Shown: positions 10,603-23,109, counted from the stretch's first letter. The stretch is 64,000 bases of DNA from Agapanthus africanus (GCA_030015575.1 JASDDO010000016.1:455404141-455468140); one strand, 5' to 3'. Notes: generated by a model from the sequence alone, not told the origin. Made by a program: numbers and translations.

Positions 10603-10607
10603 CGCGA
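10603..10607 (+). repeat. Target-site duplication CGCGA (left) of the copia element
   Basis: CGCGA directly before the LTR start TGTTAG and again directly after the second LTR at 20782-20786. A 5-bp duplication is normal for Ty1/copia integrase. Confidence 0.95.
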
Positions 10608-12787
10608 TGTTAGTGTGTATGACCTAGAGGCCATTACTGTATCATACTAGCTTGTATATTACTTAATGGAAGCTTGGGATATTCACAGTTGTATAGACAA
10701 TCTTGCTCAAAATGGTAGTATGCTACTTGGTTTGTCTCTACTTCAATATGTGCATGTGTTTCTTTTAGCATATCGCTTATACATATTAGTAGAGCCCTTA
10801 GGATCTTTGCTTGATTACCAGCGTTGTGATGGCAGTCACACTTGTGGGGGCTGGGTAATCTACAAGCACATCCTTATACAGGTCCCTAGTCGTAGGACTA
10901 TCGAGACAGGGCATCGATACTCCGGAGTAGACTAGCATATGCGCTTCTCATCCCAGCAGGGGAGATGGTCTGTCCCACAGCCATCAGTACGTCGTACTGG
11001 AGATAGTATGCGGGTGCTCGTTAGGTTACGAGTACACTGGACAGGACTCATCGGGAACTGTTGGTTGGTATTATACCTATCATCAGTTATCAGTTCCCAG
11101 GTGACATGAGTACAGCTTAGTCCGCTGACTTGACACTGTCACTTCGCCTCGAGTGTGTTCCCACTGTACTTAGATTACTACCCTACCACGGCTCAAAGGA
11201 GTCGTGCAAACAGGTAGTAGTTGGGTGCAGTCCCGAAGCACTTGGAGTCAGTGACGGTTAGACAGGATTCGTCTCTCCTGGTATTGGGGGTTGACATCGC
11301 GCTGTGTCTAGGAGAGCCATTATACGAGTAGTCCCTGGCCAGAGCAAGCGAGATATACTGGTAGGTTTCCAGTGTTATCTCAGGGTGTTCTGGGCTACAC
11401 TCCGACACGACTTGTATCGCTATTAGGGGACTGACGTTTACCACCCCTTAGGCCCGCCATGCGATGTTTCAGACGAACGGACCGGACTGTACGGAGATAG
11501 TCACATACAGGCTCAGTAGGAGTTCGGATGGGTTTACCTCATCGGCCTTCTTATCGACATCTACCTGGGGACCGTTACGTACAGCTAGTGCCGCTTGCGG
11601 TCTGTGGTTAAACCCACTGCCAGCGTAGTGTCGAGTCTTTAGAGTCCCACAAAGAGAGTTTCCCTGCACTGAACGAAACGTGTAGAGGCCGTATGGTTTT
11701 ACGGCAGGGCTGCGATCACTTACGTGCACTTGTGTGCGTATGCTGCTCGGGCAGGCAATACTAGTGGGCTTTGGTTTAAACCGGATCCTAGTATTGCACA
11801 GGTGGATTTGTTTTGCCTTCTGTGCATTCGCATTCTACGGAATGCGGATGCGGGTGTGTATGCACAGTTTTGAGGAGCGATGAAGGAGGAGGTGCCTCAT
11901 TAGGGTTTTGGCAGTTGGTTCGGCCAAAAACGTTATGTGGCAGGCTCATTAGGGTTTTGGCAATTCGTTCGGTCGAAACCATTATGAGCCGGGGACATTA
12001 TTACTAATCCTTTTAGTGATAATTATATGGTGGCTAATTGCTTTGACCATTTAACCACACTTGACCACTCTTGACTTTTTTGACCCGTTGACCAAAGTTG
12101 ACCTTGACCTTCATGAGAGGTCTACACTCTTCTTTGGTTTTCTTTTTCTTTTTGGATTATGAAAATGGTCAATTCAATGTAGCCATCAACTTTATCATGA
12201 TAGGATTAGTAATGATGATGTTTAGTATTATTGCAACCATGGTGCCTTTTTTCTTGAGTTAACATTTTTCATTTCTCTTTTCTCATTCTCTCTCTTGCAA
12301 GTGAGAATAAAGAAAGAGCTCCATGGTTGCTTGTTCTCCTTCATCTTCCTCCTCTTGAAAAATTCTTTTGATCTCATGTGTTGAGAGAAAAAGAATCCAC
12401 ATAGACAAACACTTCCATCAACCTCTTCTACACAACCTAGGACATCAAGACTAGCGATCTTGTTGTCCTAGTTGCCTCGGCTCGAGGTGGAGCTCGGTGT
12501 ACAACTCTCGGATGGATCGTCTTCGACTCAAGGAGGCCGCGGAGGTGACCAAGATCCGGATCGATCCTCGGAGCTTGGATAGACGAGCGAGACAGCGGAA
12601 TGAAGACCCGAAGGACCGGTATCGTGAGTTATAACTTCTATGCAATAGTAGATAACGCCTCTTGTAGTTTGCTAGTTCATAGTTTAGCAAAGATCCTTCT
12701 TTTAGTCCGTGTTGCCTTTGTGCCAAAAATTGTTTTTCGCCGTTTCTGCCTCCCCGTAAGAACCGGGGTGTGCAACGTGGACTTACA
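10608..12787 (+). repeat. 5' LTR of the copia element
   Basis: TGTTAG...TTACA, 2180 bp. Contains the palindrome GCATTCGCATTC/GAATGCGGATGC (about 11827-11855), pyrimidine-rich tracts at 12120-12300 and the LTR end just before the PBS. Small frames inside (12600-12827, 11193-11444) are shared with the other LTR and are not genes. Confidence 0.95.
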
Positions 12788-12788
12788 G

Positions 12789-12801
12789 TGGTATCAGAGC
12801 C
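12789..12801 (+). other. Primer-binding site, tRNA-iMet
   Basis: TGGTATCAGAGCC two bases after the LTR end; this is the standard plant copia PBS complementary to the 3' end of initiator methionine tRNA. Confidence 0.95.
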
Positions 12802-13004
12802 TAACTAAACATAAACTAGCAAGTTAGCAAAGTATTTAGAATATCGATCGGAAAAAAATCACAAAACACGTCCGGAAAATTTAACTTTCTGCCGATTTTT
12901 TAGACTGCTCAAAAAATAATTTAACATATATGAAAAATCGGCTCAGGGTTTTCTAAAGACACCCACAAAAAACGATCCAATGAACCTATCAAAGCGCCGC
13001 GATT

Positions 13005-13042
13005 CCGCGGCAAGAACATGATTCTTGCCGCGGATCCGCGGC
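13005..13042. repeat. 12-bp perfect hairpin next to a 16-bp palindrome in the copia leader
   Basis: CCGCGGCAAGAA (13005-13016) pairs with TTCTTGCCGCGG (13022-13033) across the 5-base loop CATGA. Overlapping it, GCCGCGGATCCGCGGC (13027-13042) is its own reverse complement. It lies about 205 bp downstream of the PBS. Confidence 0.85.
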
Positions 13043-13496
13043 CGAGTTGACTCGGTCGTGGACCGGGTTTGGTGCAGTATTTTTAGTTGGAGGTTTTGGG
13101 AGTTTTGATATAGTTTGTTTCTGCCCAGATTTTCCAGAGAACAAATTGGTTTTTAGGGTGGTTACAAATCCGTATTTTGATCGATATTCCGTAGACTTTG
13201 GCTAATGGATATTATCTGTGATGTGATATATGTATTGAACGTCTGCTAATCGCTATACGTCGATTAGTGGGGGTTATACATATCTGTGATCTGTAATGTT
13301 GATGGTTTGTGTATATGAACTCGTTGGATTGTTGCGGATGAATAGCCGGGGTGGATGTGAGATGAGAGTTTCTTTTTCTTTCATTCATTGTAAAATTTGT
13401 AAATTGATGTAATATTATTTGTTTGGCCGCACATCCGGGTTGAGGTTGTAGCCGCCATTGTATAATTTCTTTTTACTGTTTTTGCTTCTAGGATAG

Positions 13497-13625
13497 ACCC
13501 AAGGTGGGGTGCACAAACTACCGGGTATCTCGAAGTGCCGAGTGGCCTACTCACGTGTTGAGGGAGGTTGCTTCGCTTCGGGTACTTGGCGGGTAGTTTG
13601 CCGCACCCGTAGGGGTCTAGGGTGG
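13497..13625. repeat. Imperfect inverted repeat, about 40-bp arms
   Basis: The left arm around 13503-13535 (GGTGGGGTGCACAAACTACC) is matched in reverse complement by the right arm around 13580-13622 (GGTAGTTTGCCGCACCCG). In single-stranded RNA this would be a long stem with a 40-50-base top. It could be a small fold-back insertion. Confidence 0.65.
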
Positions 13626-13767
13626 GGTATTGGCTATTCATCACGACCGTGTAATCCGCTTTTCGTTACAGGCTCGTACAGAATGCGGATTCCTAGTATA
13701 TCCAAAGTGTTCATCTGTGATCTGGAATGGCTATCATTGCTATATATCTATATATGATATCTATTTA

Positions 13768-13885
13768 GGCATTGCTTATGTTTTGCATCCGCGCTAGTCC
13801 AGCCCCCGCTCTGTCGTTAGTTAAGTAACCTAACGGGTGATGACGGGGCCCCGTGGCGAATGCGGATGGCATAAGCGTACGTCAT
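13768..13885. repeat. Second inverted repeat of the copia leader
   Basis: GCTTATGTTTTGCATCCGC near 13774 is answered by GCGGATGGCATAAGC near 13860-13877. A GC-rich centre (CGGGGCCCCG) is itself palindromic. The same GAATGCGGAT word occurs in the LTR, so one may derive from the other. Confidence 0.6.
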
Positions 13886-14149
13886 ATTTTCGTTGTTTTC
13901 TGCAATGAAAGGATTAAATGATGGGATGCATTAAAATTAATGCAAGAAAATAAACCAAGTAAAAGTCGTTGGAACACTTTCAAAACCACTCGGTTCTTTT
14001 CAAAAACCAACTTTTAAATGCGGAGCTTGAACCACTCCTTTTAAAAGCTATCTCGTTCCATAGATTATATCAAGTTCACTACGTTCACAGTTTCGCCAAA
14101 ACCATTCGTAGCCCTCCGTCATTTCATATGGATAGTCAATAGTAATCAA

Positions 14150-14352
14150 GCTGTGTTTGTTGGCCAAAGTCAAGGCACAGTGTTTGGTAGCTATTGGGTA
14201 TTCATATGTAGCATAGATAGATGCGTTGGTTTGGGACAGTCGTACTGCCTTGTTAGCCAAAGTCAAGGGTATGTATGGGTGGGTTCAAATTAACCTGGAC
14301 AATGACGGGTAGAACTTGACATGTGACTTATGATTTGTTGGCCAAAGGCAAG
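14150..14352 (+). repeat. Three copies of a TTGTTGGCCAAAGTCAAGG-like word
   Basis: Near-identical words at about 14157, 14250 and 14336, spaced about 90 bp, each followed by an unrelated stretch. Short direct repeats with no known role. Confidence 0.6.
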
Positions 14353-14847
14353 GTCATAAGAGCATGGGGCAAAAATACACATCGGGAGTTTCAAAAGAAC
14401 TGAAACTTGCTAACGCTGCATACCATTTGGAGTGTGATGATTCTGGTAGGATTCCTTCAGTTTTGTCACGCGATGATATTTGGATCCCGATCCTACTGTG
14501 AGTATATGCTACTCCTCGGGGACTTTCTCACTTAACGATCAATGCTATAAACCAAGTAGGTTTCTAGAAAGGTGTTAGCGGGGCTATGCCCCTAGGGAAA
14601 AGAGGTTATTTAATTAAGGAACTTCGCGAAAGCGTTGGAAAACCTCCCTCGAAGTACCGACACTGGCCTGGCTGAACGGTTAAGCAAGTATTGTACGGTG
14701 AGATTGATCCCGACTAATTCTTCCTTTATGGTTTGAGGAGGGATTCGAGAGACAGTGGGAGCCATCCTGTTTAGATAAATTAAAAACCAATCTAAACTTG
14801 CAAGAGCATCATGCTGAGTGTTTTCTTCTCTCTCTCTTAATTGCAGC

Positions 14848-15470
14848 GACCCAGTGACCACACCTAGGTTACATCTAGATAATAAAATGACTGAATCTGA
14901 CTGTTATGACTGGCAAAGGTCTGTCCAGATGTCCATTGCCCATGACAAGCTGGGACACCTCTTAAATAATCCAACCCCTGTCGTCTCAGGTCCAGTTTCC
15001 CCTGTCACGGATATTGATATCCGTAGGACATCGGAAAAAGACTGTGCGAAATCTAAGTACCTCGTGTTAGCCTCAGTTGATGGTGCATACCAGGGGCTGC
15101 ACGAGAAGATGGACTTAGTTTCTGTCTTCCTCCATAACAAAGATTTATATGGAGAGCAATCTCGTATCGCAAGATATAAGACCTCGAACGAATTGCTTCC
15201 AGCGAGGTTGGCTATTGGGTCATCTGTAAGGGGCAACGTCCTTACAGAGACCAGCTATTTTCAGCTCACGGACCTGAAGACCACGTTGAAAAACGAGTCA
15301 GGTGCTGACTTGATTCTGCACTACCTTCTACCCTGAAGGAAACCAGGGAAGTAAAAGGGAAGGGAAAGGCAAAAGTTTTAGGGCTGGATGCAGTAAAAGA
15401 GGGACGTTCCTATTGTTACGGGAATGAACATTGGCAGAAGGATTGCAGGGCTAGCATAGCCAGTAGCCAG
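14848..15470 (+). pseudogene. Copia gag, shortened and damaged
   Basis: The frame at about 14860-15333 carries copia gag-like blocks (CYDWQRSVQMSI, YLVLASVDGAYQGLHEKM, KDLYGEQSRIARY). Only a short stretch separates this from the zinc knuckle at 15405-15446, so the C-terminal half seems deleted, and the frame closes at 15336. In the knuckle the last three ligands fit C-x4-H-x4-C (CYGNEHWQKDC) but the first Cys is Arg (CGT at 15405-15407). The knuckle is in frame with pol. Gag would form the capsid; this copy is unlikely to work. Confidence 0.75.
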
Positions 15471-18400
15471 AATTCGAAGCATGTTGTGGCTTCGGCTTCG
15501 GGTGTATTTGTAATAGAGAACTGTATGTCAGTAAACCCTACTTCCTGGGTATTGGATACCGGATCAGGATCTCATATCTGTAATTCGTTACAGGCTCTAA
15601 GAAACCATAGGGTTATTAAGATAGGTGATATGACTCTCAGGGTTGCTAACGGAATGACCATGTACGCTGAATCCGTAGGGGAATATCATCTTGGACTGAC
15701 AACTGGGCAGATATTGATTCTGCGTGACTGTTTTTATGTACCAGGTGCGACTTGTAATATCATATCTGTATCCTTACTTTCTAAGGAAGAATATGATTTT
15801 ACTTTTGTAAGCGATGTAGTAAACATCCACCTAAATCAAGTTCTGATTGGGTCAGGTACATTGAAAAACGGAATATACGTACTGAATCAAGCTCAGGTTT
15901 TCAGTGTCCAGAACACGCTTAAAAGAAAGTCTCCGGAATTAAATCAGGCTTTCTTATGGCATTGTAGACTGGGTTACATTAATGAGATACGGTTGACAAA
16001 GTTACATAAAGAAGGATACTTGGATCCGTTCGAGTACCAGTCTTATGCCACTTGTGAATCTTGTCTCATGGGAAAGATGACAAAGACTCCGTTCACTGGA
16101 CACGGAGAAAGAGCGAGCGAGCTCTTGGGACTCATACACAGTGACGTGTGTGGTCTAATTTCTACACATGCGTGAAGTGGTTATTCATACTTCATTACTT
16201 TCACAGATGATTTCTCTAGGTATGGATATATCTTCCTAATGAAGCATAAATCCGAGGCCTTTGAGAAATTTCAGGAATACAAGAAGGAAGTTGAAAAACA
16301 AACAGGCAAAAGTATCAAGACACTGAGATCTGATCGAGGTGGTGAATACTTGAGTGCCGAGTTTCTGGGCTACTTAAAAGAGAATGGAATTCTCTATCAG
16401 CTTACTCCTCCATACACACCACAACACAACGGTGTATCGGAAAGGCGGAATCGAACCCTATTGGATATGGTTCGTTCCATGATGAGTAAGGCTGAGTTAC
16501 CGCGATCCTTCTGGAGTTATGCGCTAGAATCAGCTGCATATCTTTTGAACCGAGTTCCTACTAAGACTGTGCCTACTACACCATATCAGATGTGGTGTGG
16601 AAAGAAACCCTATCTTAAGCACATTAAGACATGGGGATGTCCAGCTTTTGTTAAAAAGCAGTATGCGGACAAGCTCGAGACACGTTCAGTACAGTGTAAG
16701 TTTGTGGGATACCCAAAGAACTCCAAGGGGTATCTTTTCTATTACGCAGAGGAACAAAAGGTTTTTGTTTCTCGTCATGCCCGCTTCTTGGAAACTGAGT
16801 TTTTGGAAAACCAGATAAGTGGGAGCGCAATAGAACTGGAAGAAATTCCAGAACCACGATCTATTACTGAAAGCTTAGTAGAACTGGAGGGTTCGAAAGA
16901 ACAGGACATTCCTACGCCGCTCCGCAGGAGTAGTAGGCAGTCTCATCCGCCCGAGAGATACTACGGTTTTCTCATAGACGGGGATAGAGAGGATTGCACC
17001 ATGGATTATGGTGAGCCTACTAGCTTCCAGCAAGCCATTCAGAGCGGCGACTCGGTAAAATGGCTGGATGCAATGCGGACCGAGATAGAGTCCATGTACA
17101 CCAACAAAGTTTGGACTTTGGACTTTGCTCCAGAAGGGGTAAAACCCGTAGGATGCAAATGGATCTTCAGAAAGAAGATTGGTGTAGATGGGCAGCTTGA
17201 AACCTATAAAGCTAGACTTGTTGCAAAGGGTTTTCGTCAAAGACCTGGTTTGGACTATGACGAGACTTTTTCTCCAGTAGCTATGCTGAAATCCATTCGG
17301 ATCCTTCTTGCCATTGCTGCCTTCCACGATTATGAAATCTGGCAGATGGACGTAAAGACGGCTTTCCTAAATGGAAATTTAGAAGAGTGCGTCTATATGG
17401 ATCAGCCAGAGGGATTCATTCAGAGTGGGAGCAGCGGTAAAGTGTGCAAGTTGCTCAAGTCCATCTATGGACTGAAGCAAGCATCGCAGAGTTGGAACAT
17501 CTGCTTTGATGATACTGTCAAAGAATTCGACTTTATCAAAAACCCAGATGAACCATGCATTTACAGTAAGATTGTAGGGAGAACTGTGGTATTCCTCGTC
17601 TTGTACGTGGATGACATTCTCCTAATAAAAAATGATATTCCTATGCTACAGTCAGTCAAAGGATTCTTGTCGCAGAGGTCTCCATGAAGGACCTGGGCGA
17701 TGCCAACTACATTCTGGGAATCCAGATCTATCGTGATAGATGTAAGAGGATGTTGGGACTTTCACAGTCCAGGTACATTGACACCATACTGAAAAGATTC
17801 AGTATGGAAGATTCCAAGCGGTAATTTACCGGCTTGTCACGGGATCACCCTCTCTAAAGAGATGTCTCCCAAGACTGATTTGGAAAGGGATCGCATGTCT
17901 ATTATACCCTACGCTTCTGCGGTAGGCTCTATAATGTATGCGATGTTATGTACCAGACCAGATGTAGCATACACATTGAGAGTTGTAAGCCGGTATCAGT
18001 CGGACCCAGGGGAGAAACACTGGATAGCGGTAAAGAACATTCTCAAGTACCTAAGAAGAACTAAGGAGATATTCTTGGTGTATGGCGGAAAAGGCCTCCA
18101 GATCGAGGCCTTTGCTGACTCCAGCTTCCAGAGTGACAAGGATGACTCCAAGTCCATGTCGGGTTATTTCTTTACCCTCAATGGAGGGGCGGTTTGCTGG
18201 AAGAGCTCCAAGCAGGAAACCGTTGCTGACTCAACTATGGAAGCGGAGTACATAGCTGCTTGCGATGCCGCAAAGGAAGCTGTCTGGATGAAGAAGTTCC
18301 TCACGGAGCTTCAGGTGGTTCCAACCATTGTTGATCCAATACCGCTGTATTGCAACAACAACGGCGCTATAGCTTTAGCGAAGGAACCCAGGTCCCATCA

Positions 18401-18587
18401 GAAGTCCAGGCACATTTTGAGGCGGTACCACCTGATCAGGGAGATCGTAGATCGCCGGGAGATAGAGGTGAAGAGAGTAGATTCAGAGGATAACACTGCA
18501 GATCCACTTATGAAGGCCCTACCCCAGACTCAGTTCGAGCGGCTGATCGAGATGATAGGTCTTCGATACGCCAGTACATGGCCTTAG
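15471..18587 (+). pseudogene. Copia pol: protease, integrase, RT, RNase H (broken)
   Basis: Domains in order: protease (WVLDTGSGSHIC, about 15549); the integrase zinc region (WHCRLGYIN...CESCLMGK), where the second His of HHCC is Tyr; the integrase core (TDDFSRYGY, SDRGGEY, NGVSERRNR: D, D and E present); RT (PVGCKWIFRKK, WQMDVKTAFLNG, LYVDDILL); RNase H (FADSSFQSD, ADSTMEAEY). One stop TGA at 16173-16175 interrupts the integrase; a frameshift near 17670-17687 breaks the end of RT, and a stop near 17822 follows before the RNase H frame 17862-18587. The intact parts make the family certain and suggest recent loss of function. Confidence 0.93.
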
Positions 18588-18590
18588 TGC

Positions 18591-18601
18591 AAGTGGGAGA
18601 T
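18591..18601 (+). other. Polypurine tract of the copia element
   Basis: AAGTGGGAGAT immediately before the second LTR; typical plus-strand primer site for plant copia elements. Confidence 0.85.
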
Positions 18602-20781
18602 TGTTAGTGTATATGCCCTAGAGGCCATTACTGTATCATACTAGCTTGTATATTACTTAATGGAAGCTTGGGATATTCACAGTTGTATAGACAATCTTGC
18701 TCAAAATGGTAGTATGCTACTTGGTTTGTCTCTACTTCAATATGTGCATGTGTTTCTTTTAGCATATCGCTTATACATATTAGTAGAGCCCTTAGGATCT
18801 TTGCTTGATTACCAGCGTTGTGATGGCAGTCACACTTGTGGGGGCTGGGTAATCTATAAGCGCATCCTTATACAGGTCCCTAGTCGTAGGACTATCGAGA
18901 CAGGGCATCGATACTCCGGAGTAGACTAGCGTATGCGCTTCTCATCCCAGCAGGGGAGATGGTCTGTCCCACAGCCATCAGTACGTCGTACTGGAGATAG
19001 TATGCGGGTGCTCGTTAGGTTACGAGTACACTGGACATGACTCGTCAGGAACTGTTGGTTGGTATTATACCTATCGTCAGTTATCAGTTCCCAGGTGACA
19101 TGAGTACAGCTTAGTCCGCTGACTTGACACTGTCACTTCGCCTCGAGTGTGTTCCCACTGTACTTAGATTACTACCCTACCACGGCTCAAAGGAGTCGTG
19201 CAAACAGGTAGTAGTTGGGTGCAGTCCCGAAGCACTTGGAGGCAGTGACGGTTAGACAGGATCCGTCTCTCCCGGTATTGGGGGTTGACATCGCGCTGTG
19301 TCTAGGAGAGCCATTACACGAGTAGTCCCTGGCCAGGGCAAGCGAGATATACTGGTAGGTTTCCAGTGTTATCTCAGGGTGTTCTGGGCTACACTCCGAC
19401 ACGACTTGTACCGCTATTAGGGGACTGACGTTTACCACCCCTAGGCCCGCCATGCGATGTTTCAGACGAACGGACCGGACTGTACGGAGATTGTCACATA
19501 CAGGCTCAGTAGGAGTTCGGATGGGTTTACCTCATCGGCCTTCTTATCGACATCTACCTGGGGACCGTTACGTACAGCTAGTGCCGCTTGCGGTTTGTGG
19601 TTAAACCCACTACCAGTGTAGTGTCGAGTCTTTAGAGTCCCACACAGAGAGTTTTCCTGCACTGAGCGAAACGTGTAGAGGCCGTATGGTTTTACGGCAG
19701 GGCTGCGATCACTTTCGTGTACTTGTGTGCGTATGCTGTTCGGGCTGGCAATACTAGTGGGCTTTGGTTTAAGCCGGATCCTAGTATTGCACGGGTGGAT
19801 TTGTTTTGTCTTCTGTGCATTCGCATTCTACGGAATGCGGATGCGGGTGTGTATGCACAGTTTTGAGGAGCGATTAAGGTGGAGGTGCCTCATTAGGATT
19901 TTGGCAGTTGGTTCGGCCAAAACCGTTGTGTAGCAGGCTCATTAGGGTTTTGGCAATTCGTTCGGTCAAAACCATTATGAGCCGGGGACATTATTTACTA
20001 ATCTTTTTAGTGATAATTATATGGTGGCTAATTTCTTTGACCATTTGACCACACTTGACCACTCTTGACTTTTTTGACCCGTTGACCAAAGTTGACATTG
20101 ACCTTCATGAGAGGTCTACACTCTTCTTTGGTTTTCTTTTTCTTTTTGGATTATGAAAATGGTCAATTCAATGTAGCCATCAACTTTATCATGATAGGAT
20201 TAGTAATGATGATGTTTAGTATTATTGCAACCATGGTGCCTTTTTTCTTGAGTTAACATTTTTCATTTCTCTTTTCTCATTCTCTCTCTTGCAAGTGAGA
20301 AGAAAGAAAGAGCTCCATGGTTGCTTGTTCTCCTTCATCTTCCTCCTCTTGAAAAATTCTTTTGATCTCATGTGTTGAGAGAAAAAGAATCCACCTAGAC
20401 AAACACTTCCATCAAACTCTTCTACATAACCTAGGACATCAAGACTAGCGATCTTGTTGTTCTAGTTGCCTCGGCTCGAGGTGGAGCTCGGTGTACAACT
20501 CTCGGGTGGATCGTCTTCGACTCAAGGAGGCCGCGGAGGTGACCAAGATCCGGATCGATCCTCGAAGCTTGGATGGACGAGCGGGACAGCGGAATGAAAA
20601 CCCGAAGGACCGGTATCGTGAGGTATAACTTCTATGGCATAGTAGATAACGCCTCTTGTAGTTTGCTAGTTCATAGTTTAGCAAAGATCCTTCTTTTAGT
20701 CCATGTTGCCTTTGTGCCAAAAATTGTTTTTCGCCGTTTCCGCCTCCCCGTAAGAACCGGGGTAAGCAACGTGGACTTACA
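18602..20781 (+). repeat. 3' LTR of the copia element
   Basis: 2180 bp, same length and ends as the LTR at 10608. About 58 single-base differences and a few 1-bp indels were seen by eye, mostly transitions. Confidence 0.95.
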
Positions 20782-20786
20782 CGCGA
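20782..20786 (+). repeat. Target-site duplication CGCGA (right) of the copia element
   Basis: Perfect match to 10603-10607. Confidence 0.95.
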
Positions 20787-21939
20787 ATTATCATTTGCCG
20801 CGAAAGGATTAAATTTTCTACCAATTTAGGCATCAGCATCGCTACAACTGAGATATTGCCAGGAACGAATCATTATTTGCCTTTACTGATTTGAACAAAG
20901 GTGGCTTAGCAAACAGGGTTAGGATCCTGCCGACTAAGGCCTTTTGACTTCATGAGCCGTAAGGGTCTCATAAAGGTGTTTTTCCCTACGAGTCGTGAGG
21001 ATCTCGTAGGTGTATTTTCTCCTTAGGAGTCATGAGGATTCCTAAGTGATATCTTCTCTTGTAAGTCGTAAGGATCTTACAAGAGCGTTTTCTCCTTACA
21101 AGTCGAGGGGACTTATAAGTGTCATTAACCACATGAGGACATTCCTCGTCATTGGTGGAACTTGGTAGGAAAATCTTTTATTTGTGCCCGTGGACTGTAT
21201 ACAAGGGCCGATATTAGACCGCCTGTAGGGCAATTTGGGGAATGTGATGGCTTAAGAACAGGTTCGGATCCCTGTACCTTACGGCTTTTGAATTTTATGA
21301 GCCGTAAGGGTCTCACATGGGGAATTTTCCTTACGAGTCGTGAGGATCTCGTAAGTGTAATTTCTTTTTAGGAATCGTGGGGATCCCTAAGTGTGTTGCT
21401 CCCTTTTGTGAGTCGTAAGGATCTCACGCAGGTATTTTCTCCTTACAAGGTCAAGAGGACCTTGCAAATGCGCATAAAAAAATTCTTCTTTTTTTCTACG
21501 AGTTTGCGCCGTTTCGGGTTTTCATAAACACGCCGGTAGTCCTGCTGTTTTTACTCACAGAGCCCTTTCGGGTTTTCATCCATGCCCATTTCGCTTGTGG
21601 ACGTACCATTTTTTTTAACAACAATGAAACCCTCGAAAATAGTTTCGCCGCATGTGACCCATCTGTTTGCCTGTGGGATTTGAGTTGCAGTCCTAACCGC
21701 TGGGACTCGTGGACTTGAATTCCACTGTCACCGTGTTTGAGGCGACGTACTTAGTTTACGAACATTACGGTCCATTGTTAGTTTAGGGACATCTCGGTGC
21801 ACAGCTAGTTTAAGGACGTTGCTGTCCGTGGGGATTTTGAAGCGAAGTTTTGTCGGATACTACTTACAGAGTCTTGACTCAGGAAGATAGCGAGCGGACA
21901 CGAGTGTCTTCATCTATCGTTAACCTGAGTTGTAACTCG
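20787..21939. repeat. 3' spacer of element B, part 2, non-coding
   Basis: Continues the spacer after the copia insertion up to the integrase stop. Holds a hairpin array (20945-21475, about ten units with covarying arms), one GCCCGTGGACTGTATAC-type module (21183-21231), an inverted-repeat TTTCGGGTTTTCAT region (21510-21590) and GGAC...GTCC words near 21750-21830. Corresponds to 62400-63440 of element C and to 50793-51403 of D in the opposite orientation. No gene. Confidence 0.75.
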
Positions 21940-23055
21940 TCAAGGGTAGTATTTCTTAAGGAATCGGCCGTTTATTGGCCGGAAGGGTCTTTCGCCATGC
22001 ATGTTCATGAGCAAGTAGGCCCCACCTTGGTAGACCTTGTCTATGATGTACGGGCCCTCGTAGTTCGGCTCGAATTTCTCCCGCTTTGCACGGTTGGGGA
22101 TCATAGGTCTTTTTACGACTAATACGAGTTCGCCTTGGCAGAATGTTCTCGGCCTATTCAGTCTTTCGTATGAGCGCGTCATCCTTGCTTTGTAAGCTTC
22201 CAGTTTTTGCTACGCTATGAAGCGAGTTTCATCTAGGGCATCGAGCTCCTCGAGCCGAAGATGGGAATTTTCTTCATCTGTCAGTTCGTATCGAACTGCT
22301 ACTCATAGAGAGGGTAGCTCTATTTCCAAGATGAGTATTGCTTCCATACCGAATGCCATTGCGTATGGCATTGTATTAGTGGCCGTTTTGAAAGTCGTTC
22401 GATAAGCCCAGAGAGCTTCATGCAGTCTCTCGTGCCAGTCCCTTTTATTTCTGGGCACCGTTTTCTTTATGATCTTCGTCAAGGTCTTGTTGAAAGCTTC
22501 AGCTAGATCGTTAGCTCAGGGATTATAGAATAAATAATATCCCCAATCTATATTAAGCTGCTGTGCGAAGTGGCTGATCTTATGGCTCCTGTAGGCCGGC
22601 CCATTATCCGAGATGATTCGTCGTGGAGTGCCGAACCGGTAGATGGCGTGTGTCCTGAAGAAATGGAGGATGTTCTCCGTTTTCACTTCTTTTAGCGGTA
22701 CTGCTTCTGCCCACTTAGAGAAGTAATCGGTCGTCGCTAATATGAACCGATGTCCCCTGGACGATGCTGGCTCGATGGGCCCGATTATATCGGTCCCCCA
22801 CATTTCGAACGACCAGCTAGCCAGTGTTGGATGCAGCGGATTTGGATGCTGGTAGATGAATTCCCCGTGAATCTGGAACGAGTGACACTGCTTCGCATAT
22901 TCGAGGCAGTCCTGAATCATCGTGGGCCAATAGTAACCCATTCTTTTGATCTTCAGCTTCATCATGGCCCTAGCTTGATGAGAACCACAGAGTCCATCGT
23001 GAGTTTCTTGGACGACACTCTTTGCTTCTTCTGGTCCCAGGCATCTTAGCCACAA
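21940..23055 (-). pseudogene. Integrase of element B (Tat clade), one stop
   Basis: Zinc region ETHDGLCGSHQ...YAKQCHSFQ: the second Cys of C-x2-C is Phe here (Cys in D). Core: GTDIIGP (D), ISDNGPAY (D), then after a TGA near 22516 the block LAEAFNKTL (E). The C-terminal part (MTRSYERL...GRFLKKYY) closes pol at 21940. Integration would take place in the nucleus. About 90% of the last 80 residues match the copy in element C by eye. Confidence 0.9.
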
Positions 23056-23109
23056 ACTGTAGAACGATCTCTTATATAAAGTATCATTGACAAAGGCGAA
23101 AGACAGAGC

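Larger units (their letters stand above)
12802..14847 (+). other. Long non-coding leader of the copia element
   Basis: About 2 kb between PBS and gag without a credible reading frame. It holds a strong hairpin with an adjoining palindrome (13005-13042), two larger imperfect inverted repeats (13497-13625 and 13768-13885) and three copies of a TTGTTGGCCAAAGTCAAGG-like word (14157-14352). It may include the packaging region; that is inference. Confidence 0.7.
10608..20781 (+). mobile_element. Full-length Ty1/copia element (Tork/Angela-like), 10174 bp
   Basis: Complete element: two 2180-bp LTRs, PBS matching initiator tRNA-Met, long leader, gag and pol in the copia order protease-integrase-RT-RNase H, polypurine tract, and a perfect TSD. 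It sits in the 3' spacer of element B. Pol has one in-frame stop and at least two frameshifts, and gag is short, so it is probably defective. About 58 differences were counted by eye between the LTRs (about 2.7%), which makes it a fairly recent insertion but older than element A. The Tork/Angela lineage call rests on recognisable RT and RNase H blocks and LTR length. Confidence 0.95.

Noticed and set aside
10666-10935. 89-residue frame present in both copia LTRs
   Set aside because: Its near identity at 18660-18929 reflects LTR duplication, not selection on a protein.
12600-12827. Small frame at the end of the copia LTR
   Set aside because: Repeated in the second LTR (20573-20812) with altered end; it lies in a promoter/leader region and has no known domain.
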